A stretch of DNA of 64,000 nt from Candidatus Iainarchaeum sp. (GTDB taxonomy: Archaea > Iainarchaeota > Iainarchaeia > Iainarchaeales > JAGVWC01). The stretch spans positions 1-64,000 of the forward strand of contig JAGVWC010000010.1 in NCBI GenBank assembly GCA_018304465.1, given 5' to 3'. How positions within the stretch are numbered: position 1 is the stretch's first letter; every line of letters begins with the position of its first letter. Below the pieces are notes generated by a model that made no database searches, was not told the origin of the DNA, and saw nothing but the letters and a program-made list of their open reading frames with translations. The translations under genes and the position numbers were made by a program. Of this stretch, positions 50,116-60,900 are shown piece by piece.

Positions 50116-52173
50116 TCAGCGTTTTACGCTTTCGAAAAAACTTTTGGCGGAATCCGCCACGATTTGGGTGTACGGGGTTTCTTTTTTGATGTCCAGCATT
50201 TGGCGATGCTCTTTGTCCAATGTTTTGTCAATAGCGCCATTCGATAACACCGCGAAAAAACCATAGTCTTCACGGGACCGGGTTAACCGTCCAATGGCTT
50301 GAATGAAATTTTTGCGGGTCGTCAACACGAAAAACCAGGTGTTGGCATCGATTTTCCACTTGTGTTTTTTGGCGAGTTCATCGAATTTTTTGATTTCAAA
50401 ATCATACACTTGCGGATACGGAATCCCGATCAAAAGCAAGATGCGACACCCATTGTCTTTGAGCATATTGCTTCCGCGGGCATATTTGGTGTACATCGTT
50501 GAAAACATGACTTTTTTTCCGCTTGATTGCTTGAATTTTTCCCATTGTTCGTCGCGGCTATGCGACGCGTCCAGTTTTTTTTCTTCGTCCAAAAAAATCG
50601 TAACCCCGTTTTTTTCCAACAAGGAAAACAACGGGTCTTTTACGGGATTAAAGGCTCCGTACGCGTTAAAAAAAACCACGATTTCGCGTTTGACTTCGGA
50701 TAATTCCAAAATCAGGTCGCCGATCATCTGGGCCTTAAGACCAATGTCGGCAAATCGTTTTCGCGACGAAAAATCCAGGGCCGGGTGCTTTAGAATAATG
50801 CCTTGTTTTTGTCCGGTTAACCCCGCGTTTTTTGGAACCGTAAACCAATCGACTTTTTCGCCGAACTGGATTTCAAGCATTTCCTGAAACGGTAACGTCG
50901 CGGACATCACCACGATTTTTTCGAATCGACGCGCTAACGATTGAAAAAACTCGGTGAACACCAAGGGCCGGCGCACGAAAAAAACGTCGGTTTGATCGCC
51001 GCGTTTTCGTTTGGACACCGAATCCACGAACGTAATCGCGTTTTTTTGATCCACCGAAAACGCCAACCGAAAATGAAACGCCAGCACGTGGCGATACGGA
51101 TCGTGTTTTTTGGCGGAATCCGAAATCAATTTGAAAAAATCGCTTTCATTTGCCTTAAACACCTGGTTAAACCGTTCAAACGCCAGTCGATACAACGGAA
51201 CCCCAAAAAACGCTTTTTCGACTTCGATTCCCTTGGGAACATCCATCGGAAGTCCTTTGGAGGCATGATCCAGAAACGTTTTCAGACTCTCGGCATACAA
51301 TTCCAGTTCATACGCCAGTTCGCGACGCTTGTTGATCTCCATTTTTTCAAAATCCCGCAAAAACAAATCCCGATTCGTCGGCCGCAAATCCGACAACACG
51401 TGGGTCAACTGGCTTTGCGACAAACTGATCTTGAATTGTTCGCGCAAACGTTCTTCAAACTTGTCAAACTCGTCAATCACCAGCAAAAACTCCGACGTGT
51501 CTTCTTCCAGATACTTCGGATTGATCAAATACTGATAATCGCACACCTGGATTTTGGCCGAAGAAAAGTTTTTTTTGAACAAATAATACGGACACAATTG
51601 TTTTTCCTTTAAGTTACCGATGATTTGCACCAAATCGTTTTCCCCAAGATCCAAGTGTGGATCCGACAATTTGGAATGCAATTCTTTGACCGCGGCTTCG
51701 CCGGACGGCTTTAATGTTTTCTGACCCGCTTTTTGTTCTCCGAACACGTTTTCGTAATGAACACAATCCCCGGATTCTTTCGCCCGATCGCACAAGGAAT
51801 AAATGCTTTCTTGTCCGTCAATTTCGGACCCGGGTTCGTCCGACAAAAACACGCAGGGTTTATACGTCGGGTTTCCTTTTCCGATCAAAAAACCCAAATC
51901 CACGTTCGACGGATTCAATCCTTCTTGCTTTAAATGATCCTTCCAAAAATTCACGGTGTGATTCGTGGCCGCGGTCGCGATCAACACCCGCTTTTTTTTC
52001 TCCAACACGAAATTCTTGGCCAACCCCAACGCCAAAAACGTTTTTCCAAACCCCGTTGGCGCTTCCAACGCCACGATATCGGATTCTTCCAACGCGTCAA
52101 ACACGTTTTTAGCAATCGCGTTTTGAACCCTGGACCGGGTTTCTTTTGCCGCCGAAATCTCGTATAGCGCCAT
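50116..52173 (-). CDS. XPD/Rad3-like superfamily 2 helicase
   Basis: 685 residues from ATG 52173 (MALYEISAAK); a start at 52326 looks too long. Walker A APTGFGKT at 38-45, the DEAH box variant VIDEFDKF, MSATLPF, and motif VI QAIGRLTRSREDYG are present. Four cysteines (CVFLSD, SLCDRAKESGDC, LCPYYLFKK) sit where the iron-sulfur cluster of XPD helicases lies. These enzymes unwind DNA 5' to 3' in repair or replication restart. Confidence 0.88.
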   Translation of the reverse strand: MALYEISAAKETRSRVQNAIAKNVFDALEESDIVALEAPTGFGKTFLALGLAKNFVLEKKKRVLIATAATNHTVNFWKDHLKQEGLNPSNVDLGFLIGKGNPTYKPCVFLSDEPGSEIDGQESIYSLCDRAKESGDCVHYENVFGEQKAGQKTLKPSGEAAVKELHSKLSDPHLDLGENDLVQIIGNLKEKQLCPYYLFKKNFSSAKIQVCDYQYLINPKYLEEDTSEFLLVIDEFDKFEERLREQFKISLSQSQLTHVLSDLRPTNRDLFLRDFEKMEINKRRELAYELELYAESLKTFLDHASKGLPMDVPKGIEVEKAFFGVPLYRLAFERFNQVFKANESDFFKLISDSAKKHDPYRHVLAFHFRLAFSVDQKNAITFVDSVSKRKRGDQTDVFFVRRPLVFTEFFQSLARRFEKIVVMSATLPFQEMLEIQFGEKVDWFTVPKNAGLTGQKQGIILKHPALDFSSRKRFADIGLKAQMIGDLILELSEVKREIVVFFNAYGAFNPVKDPLFSLLEKNGVTIFLDEEKKLDASHSRDEQWEKFKQSSGKKVMFSTMYTKYARGSNMLKDNGCRILLLIGIPYPQVYDFEIKKFDELAKKHKWKIDANTWFFVLTTRKNFIQAIGRLTRSREDYGFFAVLSNGAIDKTLDKEHRQMLDIKKETPYTQIVADSAKSFFESVKR

Positions 52174-52251
52174 ACTCAAAACACCATACGAAAAGGGTTT
52201 TAACCACCCGTCTTCATCGCAATCCTCGTTAAACCGCCGCAAATAAAAGCG

Positions 52252-52461
52252 ATGGGCTCCAACCCAAAGAAAAAGAAGCGGCTTTCCAACGATGGCAAAA
52301 CGATACCCGCCCGATCGCGTCCGCATCTGGCCAAAGACGGCACCAAAACCGATTTTGAAAAACCCACTCTAAAAGACATGGTAAAAGTCTATGACCAATG
52401 GGTCGAAGCACCCGGTGCCATCACGATTCGCTGGCGAAAAAACGTCCGATCCTATTTATAA
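52252..52461 (+). CDS. small basic hypothetical protein
   Basis: 69 residues. Basic head (MGSNPKKKKRLSNDGK), then TLKDMVKVYDQWVEAPGAIT and a basic end RWRKNVRSYL. TATA-like AAATAAAAG just upstream suggests a leaderless start. No known domain. It is divergent from the helicase gene. Confidence 0.5.
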   Translation: MGSNPKKKKRLSNDGKTIPARSRPHLAKDGTKTDFEKPTLKDMVKVYDQWVEAPGAITIRWRKNVRSYL

Positions 52462-52509
52462 AAAAAAAACATCAAAACCCTTTAATTCTACCGCTTCGAA
52501 ATACTTGAC

Positions 52510-53196
52510 ATGCCGTCACGCCGAAAACCCGTTACGCGTCTCACCCGCCCCACAGCCGTTTTGCGCCGGCCCTTGCGACCGGCCCACCCACGACCCTATC
52601 GAATCATTGAAAAAACCCCTAACATTGCGCGCGCCGAAATGGCCTGGTTTCGATCCAAAGGAAAACCCGGTTACTTGCGCGAAAGTGCATCCGCGCGCCG
52701 ACTGGACCATGTGTATCCCGGACCCCCAAAACCCGGCGAACACGCGTTTGTTCACACCCACCCCTTCACGCGCGTCATGGGAACCGTTTCGACTCCGTCA
52801 TTATCCGATCTAGCGACTTTTTTTGCCGAACACGTCTTTGATTCCGACGTACGGGTATGGGAAATCGCAACTGTGGACAAAAAAGGAAAAGAAATCGGCG
52901 TATTCGCTTTTCGCGCCCAAAAAAAACTATTGGATTCACAAACAGAATCTGACCGAATCCGATTCCTGATCGAACGCGTTTTCATCAATAACCTAGACAA
53001 ACCCACCGTGGAAAAATACCGTATCGCCGAACGACTGCGGCAATACCTCGTAAAAAACAAATTTTTCGTCGAACACGCCGTAAGCCGGCGCGGATACGAA
53101 TTCGCATACGATTCCAGTCGACACGTCGGATTTTTCAGGAAAAAACGAAAAAAACCAGGCGAAGAAATCACGAAAACGTCAAGCCAACGCCGTTGA
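52510..53196 (+). CDS. JAMM/MPN-like metalloprotease candidate
   Basis: 228 residues. A long basic Pro/Arg-rich N-terminus precedes VHTHPFTRVMGTVSTPSLSD, where His82, His84 and Asp100, with Ser97, fit the HxH...SxxD metal site of JAMM proteases, though the 12-residue gap is longer than usual. The basic C-terminus is flexible. JAMM enzymes remove ubiquitin-like or sulfur-carrier tags. No ubiquitin-like gene is nearby, so the role is tentative. Overlaps the convergent YhfC-like gene. Confidence 0.55.
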   Translation: MPSRRKPVTRLTRPTAVLRRPLRPAHPRPYRIIEKTPNIARAEMAWFRSKGKPGYLRESASARRLDHVYPGPPKPGEHAFVHTHPFTRVMGTVSTPSLSDLATFFAEHVFDSDVRVWEIATVDKKGKEIGVFAFRAQKKLLDSQTESDRIRFLIERVFINNLDKPTVEKYRIAERLRQYLVKNKFFVEHAVSRRGYEFAYDSSRHVGFFRKKRKKPGEEITKTSSQRR

Positions 53197-54003
53197 TTTC
53201 AACGCGTTCCACGCCTTGAACCCAAAAAACGCTGAAACCGCGACAAAAACCATTAAAGCGCCGTATACTTCGAATAAACCCGCGGTTTGCGCCAAATACA
53301 CGACGACCGCGTCCACCAACGAATGCAACACAATCGCGAGAATTAACCAAATTTTGTTCGACTCCACGATGCTTCGAAACACCAACAACGAAAACGACAA
53401 ATGCAATCCCATCGCAAGCAATCGTTCCAACAAACCCGGCAACGCATCGACCGGAGTCAAGTTTTTCACGGTTTCTTGCTGTTGCTTGATTTGATCCACT
53501 TGTTCTTGGGTTAACGTTCCGCCGGATTGTTGATTCAAATCCGCAATTCCCGCGTCATCCAAGGATTCCAAGGTCGAAAACCCAACCGCGGTCACAATCA
53601 AGATAACGCCAATCAACATGCATTCGACGCCGCCCCACCCCACTCCAAACAACAAACCGTTTTCACGCGAAAGCGACACTTTTTGATTCTGAAAAACATA
53701 TTTGAACACGAGCCAGCGTCCGATTTCCTCGAACAACCCCGCAAGCAAACCCAAATACAAGGCGGAAAGCACCAATGGAATCGGGGGTTCAAACCAACCC
53801 GAAAACAAACCCGACAACGGAGTTTGGGTCAAAAAAACGAACGGCACGTGTAGGACTTGCACCAAAATGAAAAAACCAAGTCCAAGACCAAACACTTTCC
53901 ACGAAAGATGATACTTTTTAACAATCCAAAACCCCAATGCCAATGGAATCAAGATCTCAAGCAAGGCGACGATTCCAAACGTCAACAAAACAACGGGGTC
54001 CAT
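53179..54003 (-). CDS. YhfC-like intramembrane metalloprotease
   Basis: 274 residues from ATG 54003 with about seven spans. The motifs LLAGLFEEIGRWLVFKYVF (paired Glu), GLHLSFSLLVF and LHSLVDAVVVYLA match the glutamic/CPBP-like protease group containing YhfC and PrsW. A hydrophilic Gln-rich loop lies at about 150-175. It probably cleaves or senses membrane proteins; the substrate is unknown. Confidence 0.75.
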   Translation of the reverse strand: MDPVVLLTFGIVALLEILIPLALGFWIVKKYHLSWKVFGLGLGFFILVQVLHVPFVFLTQTPLSGLFSGWFEPPIPLVLSALYLGLLAGLFEEIGRWLVFKYVFQNQKVSLSRENGLLFGVGWGGVECMLIGVILIVTAVGFSTLESLDDAGIADLNQQSGGTLTQEQVDQIKQQQETVKNLTPVDALPGLLERLLAMGLHLSFSLLVFRSIVESNKIWLILAIVLHSLVDAVVVYLAQTAGLFEVYGALMVFVAVSAFFGFKAWNALKSTALA

Positions 54004-54086
54004 GCAACACCACTTTACCGACAAGTTTTAACGGGTGTGCTAAAAAAACATGCTAAAAAAGAACAACCCTGTTACGAGAAAGTAGG

Positions 54087-54395
54087 TCAGGCTTGTTTAA
54101 TTTTTTTTACTTTCTTAACCCTAAACACAGATAACATCAATTTTCTTGCAATTGGTTGATAGATAAGTAAGAACAATCCACTTCCAGCAAAAATTGGCAT
54201 GCTATAGTCAATCATGGTTTTTTGGACTTCATTCAATGTATGACCTTGCAAGAGAACCCAATAGACAAGCAAAATTTCCACCCCGCTAATAATCAGCACT
54301 AGAACACTAAGCACACTAAGGAACCATATAAACAGAGAGCAAAACAAGTCTTTTAGGGCAAGCGGTTTTTGAATAGGCGTTTTTGGTTTTATCAT
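54087..54395 (-). CDS. two-span membrane protein
   Basis: 102 residues. Spans at about 17-45 and 66-83, both ends basic (FRVKKVKKIKQA at the C-terminus). No family recognised. Overlaps the upstream zinc-ribbon gene by four bases (ATGA), so the pair is co-translated. Confidence 0.6.
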   Translation of the reverse strand: MIKPKTPIQKPLALKDLFCSLFIWFLSVLSVLVLIISGVEILLVYWVLLQGHTLNEVQKTMIDYSMPIFAGSGLFLLIYQPIARKLMLSVFRVKKVKKIKQA

Positions 54396-54571
54396 TTTTT
54401 ACGCCTCCAATCTAAAGGTTGCCAACAATTTGGACAAATTGGCGCATCTTTTGCCACAGGGTAGTTACATCGGGGACAACGATTTTGGTTAAGCGCATCA
54501 ATAATTAGCTTCCCTAAAAGTATCATCCCTGCCGCGTCGACAATATCTTTTATCCAGTCATCTTTTGCCAT
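54392..54571 (-). CDS. small membrane-associated zinc-ribbon protein
   Basis: 59 residues from ATG 54571. A short hydrophobic helix (VDAAGMILLGKLIIDALN) is followed by a rubredoxin-like zinc ribbon CPRCNYPVAKDAPICPNCW and a basic end. The longer frame from 54706 has poor composition. Co-translated with the downstream two-span protein. Confidence 0.6.
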   Translation of the reverse strand: MAKDDWIKDIVDAAGMILLGKLIIDALNQNRCPRCNYPVAKDAPICPNCWQPLDWRRKK

Positions 54572-54732
54572 AAACCAATTTGGACTAGCTACGAATTTTT
54601 GTATCTTACTATTTGTTCTATCTAGTGAAAAACGAGGATGCTTGCAGTTGAAATTCCCCCGCGATTGAAAAAGCTCATTCGCAAACCATAAAAACCCCAA
54701 ATGCATTCTATTTGCATAAAAGAAGACCCCTC

Positions 54733-56262
54733 ATGACAAAAATTACTAATGGAACCAAAGAAGGTTTCGAACAAAAAATGTGGACCGCCGCCGACAAAAT
54801 GCGAAACAACATGGACGCTGCCGAATACAAACATGTCGTCTTGGGCCTTATTTTCTTAAAATATATTTCTGATCGGTTTGAAGTCATACATAAAGAATTG
54901 TCCAAAGATCCTGAAGGCTTAGGGCCCGAAGAACGAGACGAATACATTTCCCGCAACGTATTTTGGGTTCCAAAAAAAGCACGTTGGGGCTATTTACAAG
55001 ACCGCGCCAAACAACCCGAAATCGGACAATTCCTCGACGATGCCATGGAACTTGTCGAAAAAGAAAACCCCACGCTAAAAGGCGTATTACCCAAAGATTA
55101 CGCTCGCCCTACACTCAACAAACGAAGACTTGGGGAACTCATCGACCTAATCGGAACCATCACACTGGGAGACGAAGAAAGCAACAAGAAAGACGTTTTA
55201 GGACAAGTATATGAGTATTTCTTGGGCCAATTCGCAGATGCAGAAGGAAAAAAAGGCGGCCAATTCTATACCCCGGCTAGCATTGTAAAACTCCTCGTTG
55301 AAATGATCGAACCCTACAAAGGCCGTGTATTCGATCCGTGCTGTGGAAGCGGAGGAATGTTCGTTCAAAGCGAAAAATTCATTTCCGAGCACCAAGGAAA
55401 AATTGACGAAGTATCCATTTACGGCCAAGAAAGCAACCCGACCACCTGGAAACTCTGCAAAATGAACTTGGCGATACGCGGAATCGACGGAAACATTTCG
55501 CTTGGAGATTCTTTTCACCAAGACCAACACAAAGACCTCAAAGCAGACTTTATTTTAGCCAATCCACCCTTCAATGTCTCCGACTGGAGCGGAGAAAGCC
55601 TACGCGACGATTCCCGCTGGAAATACGGAGTTCCACCAACCGGAAACGCCAATTTTGCATGGGTCCAACACTTTATTTCCCATTTGAGTCCCACCGGAAT
55701 CGCCGGATTCGTTCTCGCCAACGGTTCCATGTCATCTAACCAATCCGGCGAAGGCGAAATTCGAAAAAAAATCGTTCAAGAAGACCTAGTGGATTGCATG
55801 GTGGCACTTCCAAGCCAATTATTCTTCAACACCATGATCCCTGCCTGCTTATGGTTTGTGGCACGCGACAAAAAAAACAATAAACACCGCGACCGCCGCG
55901 GACAAGTACTATTCATTGACGCTCGCAAAATGGGGACCATGATTGATCGCCGCCACCGCGAACTCACCACTGAAGACATCCAAAAAATTGCTTCAACTTA
56001 TCACGCGTGGCGAAACAAAGATGGGAAACACCAAGACATCAAAGGATTCTGCAAGTCCATATCACTCAAAGAAATCGAAAAGCAAGGATTCATCCTAACC
56101 CCCGGACGATACGTTGGAACCGAAGAAATAGAAGACGACTGTGAACCCTTCGAAGAAAAAATGAAACGTCTCACGAACGAATTAAAAATGCAATTTGAAG
56201 AATCGAAACGTCTAGAAAAAGAAATTGAAAAAAATCTGAAGGGGATCGGTTTTGACTTTTAA
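54733..56262 (+). CDS. hsdM: type I restriction-modification methyltransferase subunit HsdM
   Basis: 509 residues from ATG 54733. The N-terminal HsdM helical domain ([20 protein letters not shown]) is followed by the SAM motif [16 protein letters not shown] (about 199) and the catalytic [10 protein letters not shown] (about 275), the N6-adenine methylase NPPF tetrad. Together with HsdS it methylates adenine at the target site. Its last 11 bases overlap the start of the TIR-domain gene. Confidence 0.97.
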   Translation: MTKITNGTKEGFEQKMWTAADKMRNNMDAAEYKHVVLGLIFLKYISDRFEVIHKELSKDPEGLGPEERDEYISRNVFWVPKKARWGYLQDRAKQPEIGQFLDDAMELVEKENPTLKGVLPKDYARPTLNKRRLGELIDLIGTITLGDEESNKKDVLGQVYEYFLGQFADAEGKKGGQFYTPASIVKLLVEMIEPYKGRVFDPCCGSGGMFVQSEKFISEHQGKIDEVSIYGQESNPTTWKLCKMNLAIRGIDGNISLGDSFHQDQHKDLKADFILANPPFNVSDWSGESLRDDSRWKYGVPPTGNANFAWVQHFISHLSPTGIAGFVLANGSMSSNQSGEGEIRKKIVQEDLVDCMVALPSQLFFNTMIPACLWFVARDKKNNKHRDRRGQVLFIDARKMGTMIDRRHRELTTEDIQKIASTYHAWRNKDGKHQDIKGFCKSISLKEIEKQGFILTPGRYVGTEEIEDDCEPFEEKMKRLTNELKMQFEESKRLEKEIEKNLKGIGFDF

Positions 56263-56719
56263 CATTTTCATAAGTTACTCAACAAAGGATATCGAAACGG
56301 CTAAAAGACAGCAGAATTATTTTTCTCAAATTCAAGGAACGCGAGTTTTTCTATCTGAGTCAAGCCTGATTTTGGGTCAACTAAGTGATGTATTCATTAA
56401 CGAAATCAAAAAGTGTGATTTATTCATAGTCCTTTACAGTAAGAATTCTCAAAATTCGACTTATGTTCAACAAGAAATTGGTGTTGCGAAAGGAAACGGA
56501 AAACTTGTTATCCCCGTTCTGCTTGATGCTGAAGCAAAACCGGATGCAATGCTTCAAGGTATTAGTTATCTTTCAATTTACGATGAAGAAAAGCGCAACA
56601 CACAAATGCCTCGGTTATATCAGTACATCACACAAGAAACACAAAAGAAAGCAACTGGAGAAACACTTCTCTTTCTTGGAGCGCTTTATACACTATACTC
56701 TTTGTCGAGACACAGGTGA
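56252..56719 (+). CDS. TIR-domain protein embedded in the type I restriction operon
   Basis: 155 residues from TTG 56252, overlapping hsdM by 11 bases and hsdS by four. The TIR fold is clear: [15 protein letters not shown] (strand A and BB-loop region), [20 protein letters not shown] and [24 protein letters not shown], where Glu75 fits the catalytic NADase position. The C-terminus ([15 protein letters not shown]) is hydrophobic and may contact membrane or partner. TIR proteins of defence systems destroy NAD+ or make signalling nucleotides. Being translated between hsdM and hsdS ties it to restriction. Confidence 0.85.
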   Translation: MTFNIFISYSTKDIETAKRQQNYFSQIQGTRVFLSESSLILGQLSDVFINEIKKCDLFIVLYSKNSQNSTYVQQEIGVAKGNGKLVIPVLLDAEAKPDAMLQGISYLSIYDEEKRNTQMPRLYQYITQETQKKATGETLLFLGALYTLYSLSRHR

Positions 56720-57978
56720 CTATAGTGCCCAAGTTTAAAGAAACGGAAAACGGAAAAATTCCCCCTGGCTGGGAAGTTACTATAATTAGTAATGCAATCG
56801 AAGTTAATCCCGAGAGAGCGCTAAAAAAAGGATCAAATGCAAAGTCAGTTGCAATGCAAGACTTAAAAGAGTTTAATAAAAAAATACAAAATTTTACAAT
56901 TAAATCCTTCAGAGGAGGTTCAAAATTCAAAAACGAGGACACTCTGATGGCTAGGATTACGCCTTGTTTAGAAAATGGTAAAACAGCATTCGTTGATATT
57001 CTTGAAAAAGAGGAAATCGGGTTTGGATCTACAGAATTTATAGTTCTATCCGGAAAACCAGAAAAAACAACAAATGAATTCGTCTTCTACTTATCTATTT
57101 CCCCAAAATTAAGAAGCGAAGCTATTCAATCAATGTCCGGTACATCCGGAAGACAAAGAATTCAAACCGATTTATTCAGGTCTAAGGAAATTGCGATACC
57201 AAAAATTTTCGAACAAAAGGCAGTCGTAAAAATTCTTTCAGATTTAGATTCTAAAATCGAATTGAACAATCAGACGAATCGTACGCTCGAACAAATTGCT
57301 CAAACTTTGTTCAAACATTGGTTTGTTGATTTTGAATTTCCAAACGTAGAAGGAAAACCATACAAATCCAGCGGCGGAAAAATGATTGAATCTGGGCTTG
57401 GATTGGTTCCCGAAGGGTGGAAAGTTCGATCATTGGATCAAATTGCTGATTTTCTCAATGGCCTTGCGTTACAAAAATATCCCCCTGCAGGAGAAGATTT
57501 TCTTCCAGTAATAAAAATTCGAGAATTGCGACAGGGAGTTACAGTGGATAGTGACAAAGCAGATATTTCCATTCCAGATGAATATATTGTTGAAGATGGA
57601 GATGTACTTTTTTCTTGGTCTGGCAGTTTAGAAGTGGTTATCTGGTGTGGCGGGCCTGGAGCATTAAATCAGCACTTATTTAAGATTACATCAAAAGAAT
57701 ACCCTAAATGGTTTTTTTATCAATGGACCAAATATCATTTAACCGAGTTTCAGCTTATCGCAGAGGGAAAAGCAACAACAATGGGGCACATACAACGCCA
57801 CCATTTAACCGAAGCAAAAATTTTGGTTCCACAACGGGCAATCTTAGAAAAAATTAATAAAATTATGGCCCCAAAATTCGAATTGCTTGTTAATAACAAA
57901 ATTGAAATTCGAAACTTGACACAGATTCGTGATTCTTTGCTTCCAAAACTAATGTCTGGAAAAATCCGAGTGAGTTGA
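56716..57978 (+). CDS. hsdS: type I restriction specificity subunit HsdS
   Basis: 420 residues from a GTG start whose bases overlap the TIR stop (GTGA). Two target-recognition domains (about 5-150 and 225-360), each followed by a helical repeat (EQKAVVKILSDLDSKIELNN and its second version ENKIEIRNLTQIRDSLLPKL), the standard HsdS architecture. The second repeat ends LLPKLMSGKIRVS. HsdS reads the DNA site for both methylation and cleavage. Base composition is more AT-rich than the core genes. Confidence 0.95.
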   Translation: MTIVPKFKETENGKIPPGWEVTIISNAIEVNPERALKKGSNAKSVAMQDLKEFNKKIQNFTIKSFRGGSKFKNEDTLMARITPCLENGKTAFVDILEKEEIGFGSTEFIVLSGKPEKTTNEFVFYLSISPKLRSEAIQSMSGTSGRQRIQTDLFRSKEIAIPKIFEQKAVVKILSDLDSKIELNNQTNRTLEQIAQTLFKHWFVDFEFPNVEGKPYKSSGGKMIESGLGLVPEGWKVRSLDQIADFLNGLALQKYPPAGEDFLPVIKIRELRQGVTVDSDKADISIPDEYIVEDGDVLFSWSGSLEVVIWCGGPGALNQHLFKITSKEYPKWFFYQWTKYHLTEFQLIAEGKATTMGHIQRHHLTEAKILVPQRAILEKINKIMAPKFELLVNNKIEIRNLTQIRDSLLPKLMSGKIRVS

Positions 57979-57982
57979 TGTA

Positions 57983-60900
57983 ATGTCGTTTATTGTAGAA
58001 CAGGATATCGAAGAAGCCGCCTTGGACATTTTGAAGGAATTAGGGTACACGATCTATTATGGGCCATCTATTGCGGTGGATGGTGAAAATCCAAAAAGAA
58101 CGGCTCGAGACGACGTAGTGTTGAAAGAGCATTTAATCACCGCAGTCCGAAAGATAAACCCACCCTCAATTCCTACTGTGGCAATTGAAGAAGCTGTCAA
58201 AAAAGTAATGAGAACCACGAGTGCAAAAACAATTGTGGATAATGAACGATTCCACGAGTTTTTAGTAAATGGCGTTGAAGTCGAAATCCGAGTCAAAGAC
58301 CGAATAAAAGGAATCAGTGTAAAACTATTTGATTTTGAAAAACCTGAAAACAACGATTTTGTTGCGATTAATCAAGTTACAATCGTAGAAAATGGAAATA
58401 ACCGACGACCAGACATTCTCCTGTTTGTAAACGGTTTGCCCCTGGGTTTACTCGAGTTGAAAAATCCTGCTGCACCCAATGCAACCATTTATTCGGCTTT
58501 TGAACAAGTCCAAACGTATTTAGCCGAAATTCCAAGTGTCTTTACGTATAATGAATTTGTTATTTTGGCGGATGGAACCACCGCCAAAATCGGGTCAATC
58601 ACTTCGCCTTGGGAATGGTTTTTGCCCTGGAGAACCATCGACGGAAAAAGCCGCGCCCCAAAAACAATCCCTCAATTAGAAGTTGTATTGAAAGGAATGT
58701 GCAATCAAAAAGTCGTTTTAGACTTGGTCAAAAACTTTGTCGGATACCAAAAAACAAAAAAAGAAACCATCAAAGTCATCGGCGGTTATCACCAATATCA
58801 TGCCGCCAACAAAGCCGTGGAACGAACCGTCAAAGCGATTGGAGGATCAAAAAAAGCCGGTGTCGTTTGGCATACGCAAGGAACGGGAAAATCCCTGACC
58901 ATGGCTTTTTTTGTCGGAAAAATAACTCGCGATCCTCGAATGAGAAATCCTTCCATTGTTTTACTCACAGACCGAAACGATTTGGATGACCAATTGTTTA
59001 ATACTTTTTCAGATTATCGCCAGATATTTCGCGAAACCCCCAAAAAAATCAACAACCAGCCCGAACTAAAGGAAAGCTTGAAGATTTCATCGGGCGGAAT
59101 CTTTTTTACTACAATCCAAAAATTCTTAGACAAAAAAGAATCTTCTTTCGAGCTACTTTCAAAAAGAGACAATATTGTCGTTGTGGCCGATGAAGCCCAT
59201 CGAACGCAATATGGATTAAAAGGAAAAATCAGTAAAGATCAAAAATTACGATTTGGTTTTGCAAAATACTTAAGAGACGCGTTGCCGAATGCTTCTTTTC
59301 TTGGTTTTACTGGGACTCCGATTGATTTTGCCGATAAAAGTACTCGTGCGATTTTTGGGGATTACATTGACATTTATGACATGCATTCGGCAATTGAAGA
59401 TTGCCGCGTTGTTCGGATTTTTCACGAACCCAAACTGATTAAACTGGGAAAAAACGAGGATATTTTCAAAGAACTGGATCAAGACCTTGCGGATGTGACG
59501 GAATTTGAAGAACAAAACAACCGAGAATATCTAAAATCCAAGTGGAGCAAAGTAGAAGCATTGGTTGGAACAAAAACCAGGATTGAAACCATTGCCAATA
59601 CAATCGTAAAGCATTATGAATTACGCCAAGCCACGCAAAACGGAAAAGCATTGGTTGTTTGTATGAGCCGTCGAATTTGTGTGGACTTGCATGATCAAAT
59701 TAAGCGAATTCGACCCGAATGGTATCACACGGAAGATACTAAGGGACGGATAAAAATCATTATGACGGGTTCAGCTTCCGATGGAAAAGCTTGGCAAGAG
59801 CATATTCGCACCAAACAAAAAAGAAGAGAAATGGCAGAACTGTTTAAAGATTCTGATTCAGACTTCAAAATCGCTATTGTCAGAGATATGTGGTTAACCG
59901 GATTCGATGTTCCGGCATTAAATACCATGTATTTGGATAAACCCATTCGCCACCATAACCTTATGCAAGCCATTGCTCGCGTAAACCGCGTATACAAGGA
60001 CAAACAAGGCGGAATCGTGGTAGATTTTGTTGGGATTGCAGAAGAATTGAAGAAAGCCATTACTATTTACACACAAAGTGGCGGAAACGGAAGCCCCGCA
60101 TATGAAATCGAAGATGCAATCAAAGTAATGATGGAACGATACGAAGTTGTCAAATCAATCGTTGGCAAATTCGAATACGCAAAATTTTTTACCGGAACGC
60201 ATCAAGAAAAAATGCGCGTAATTCCGGGACTGATGGAACAGGTTCTTGGACAAGCAAAAGGAAAAGAACGTTTCATGAAAAACACCATTGCTCTGACGAG
60301 GGCATTTTCGTTGGCTTCCGCGACTCCGGAAGCCCAACAAATCCGAAACGATGTGGCGTTATTCCAAGCAATTACAAGTGCTTTTACAAAAACCGATACC
60401 ACTCAAGGCACGAGGTCCGATTTGATGGATACGGCCATCAAGCAACTGGTTTCCAAAGCAATCGAAGCCTACGGCGTAATCGATATTTATCGAGAACTCG
60501 GCGTGGAAAAACCAGAAATTTCAATTTTATCCGATAAGTTTCTAGATGAATTTCAAAAAATGGAATACAAAAACCTCGCATATGAAGCTTTGAAAAAATT
60601 GTTATATGAAGAAATTATCCTGCGATTTAAAACGAATAAAATAAAATCAAGAAAATTTTCGGAAATGCTCGAAGAAGCGATTCGAAAGTATACCAATCGA
60701 AGCATCGATTCCGCCCAAGTCGTCAAAGAACTCATCGAAATTGCTAAAGAAGTTCGAGAAGCCCAAAAACAAGGTGAAGAATTAGGTCTTTCAGAAGAAG
60801 AAGTCGCTTTTTACGATGCCTTGGCCAATAACGAAAGTGCGGTCGATTCATTAGGCGAAGAAATTCTGAAAAAAATTGCACGAGAATTAACCGATATGAT

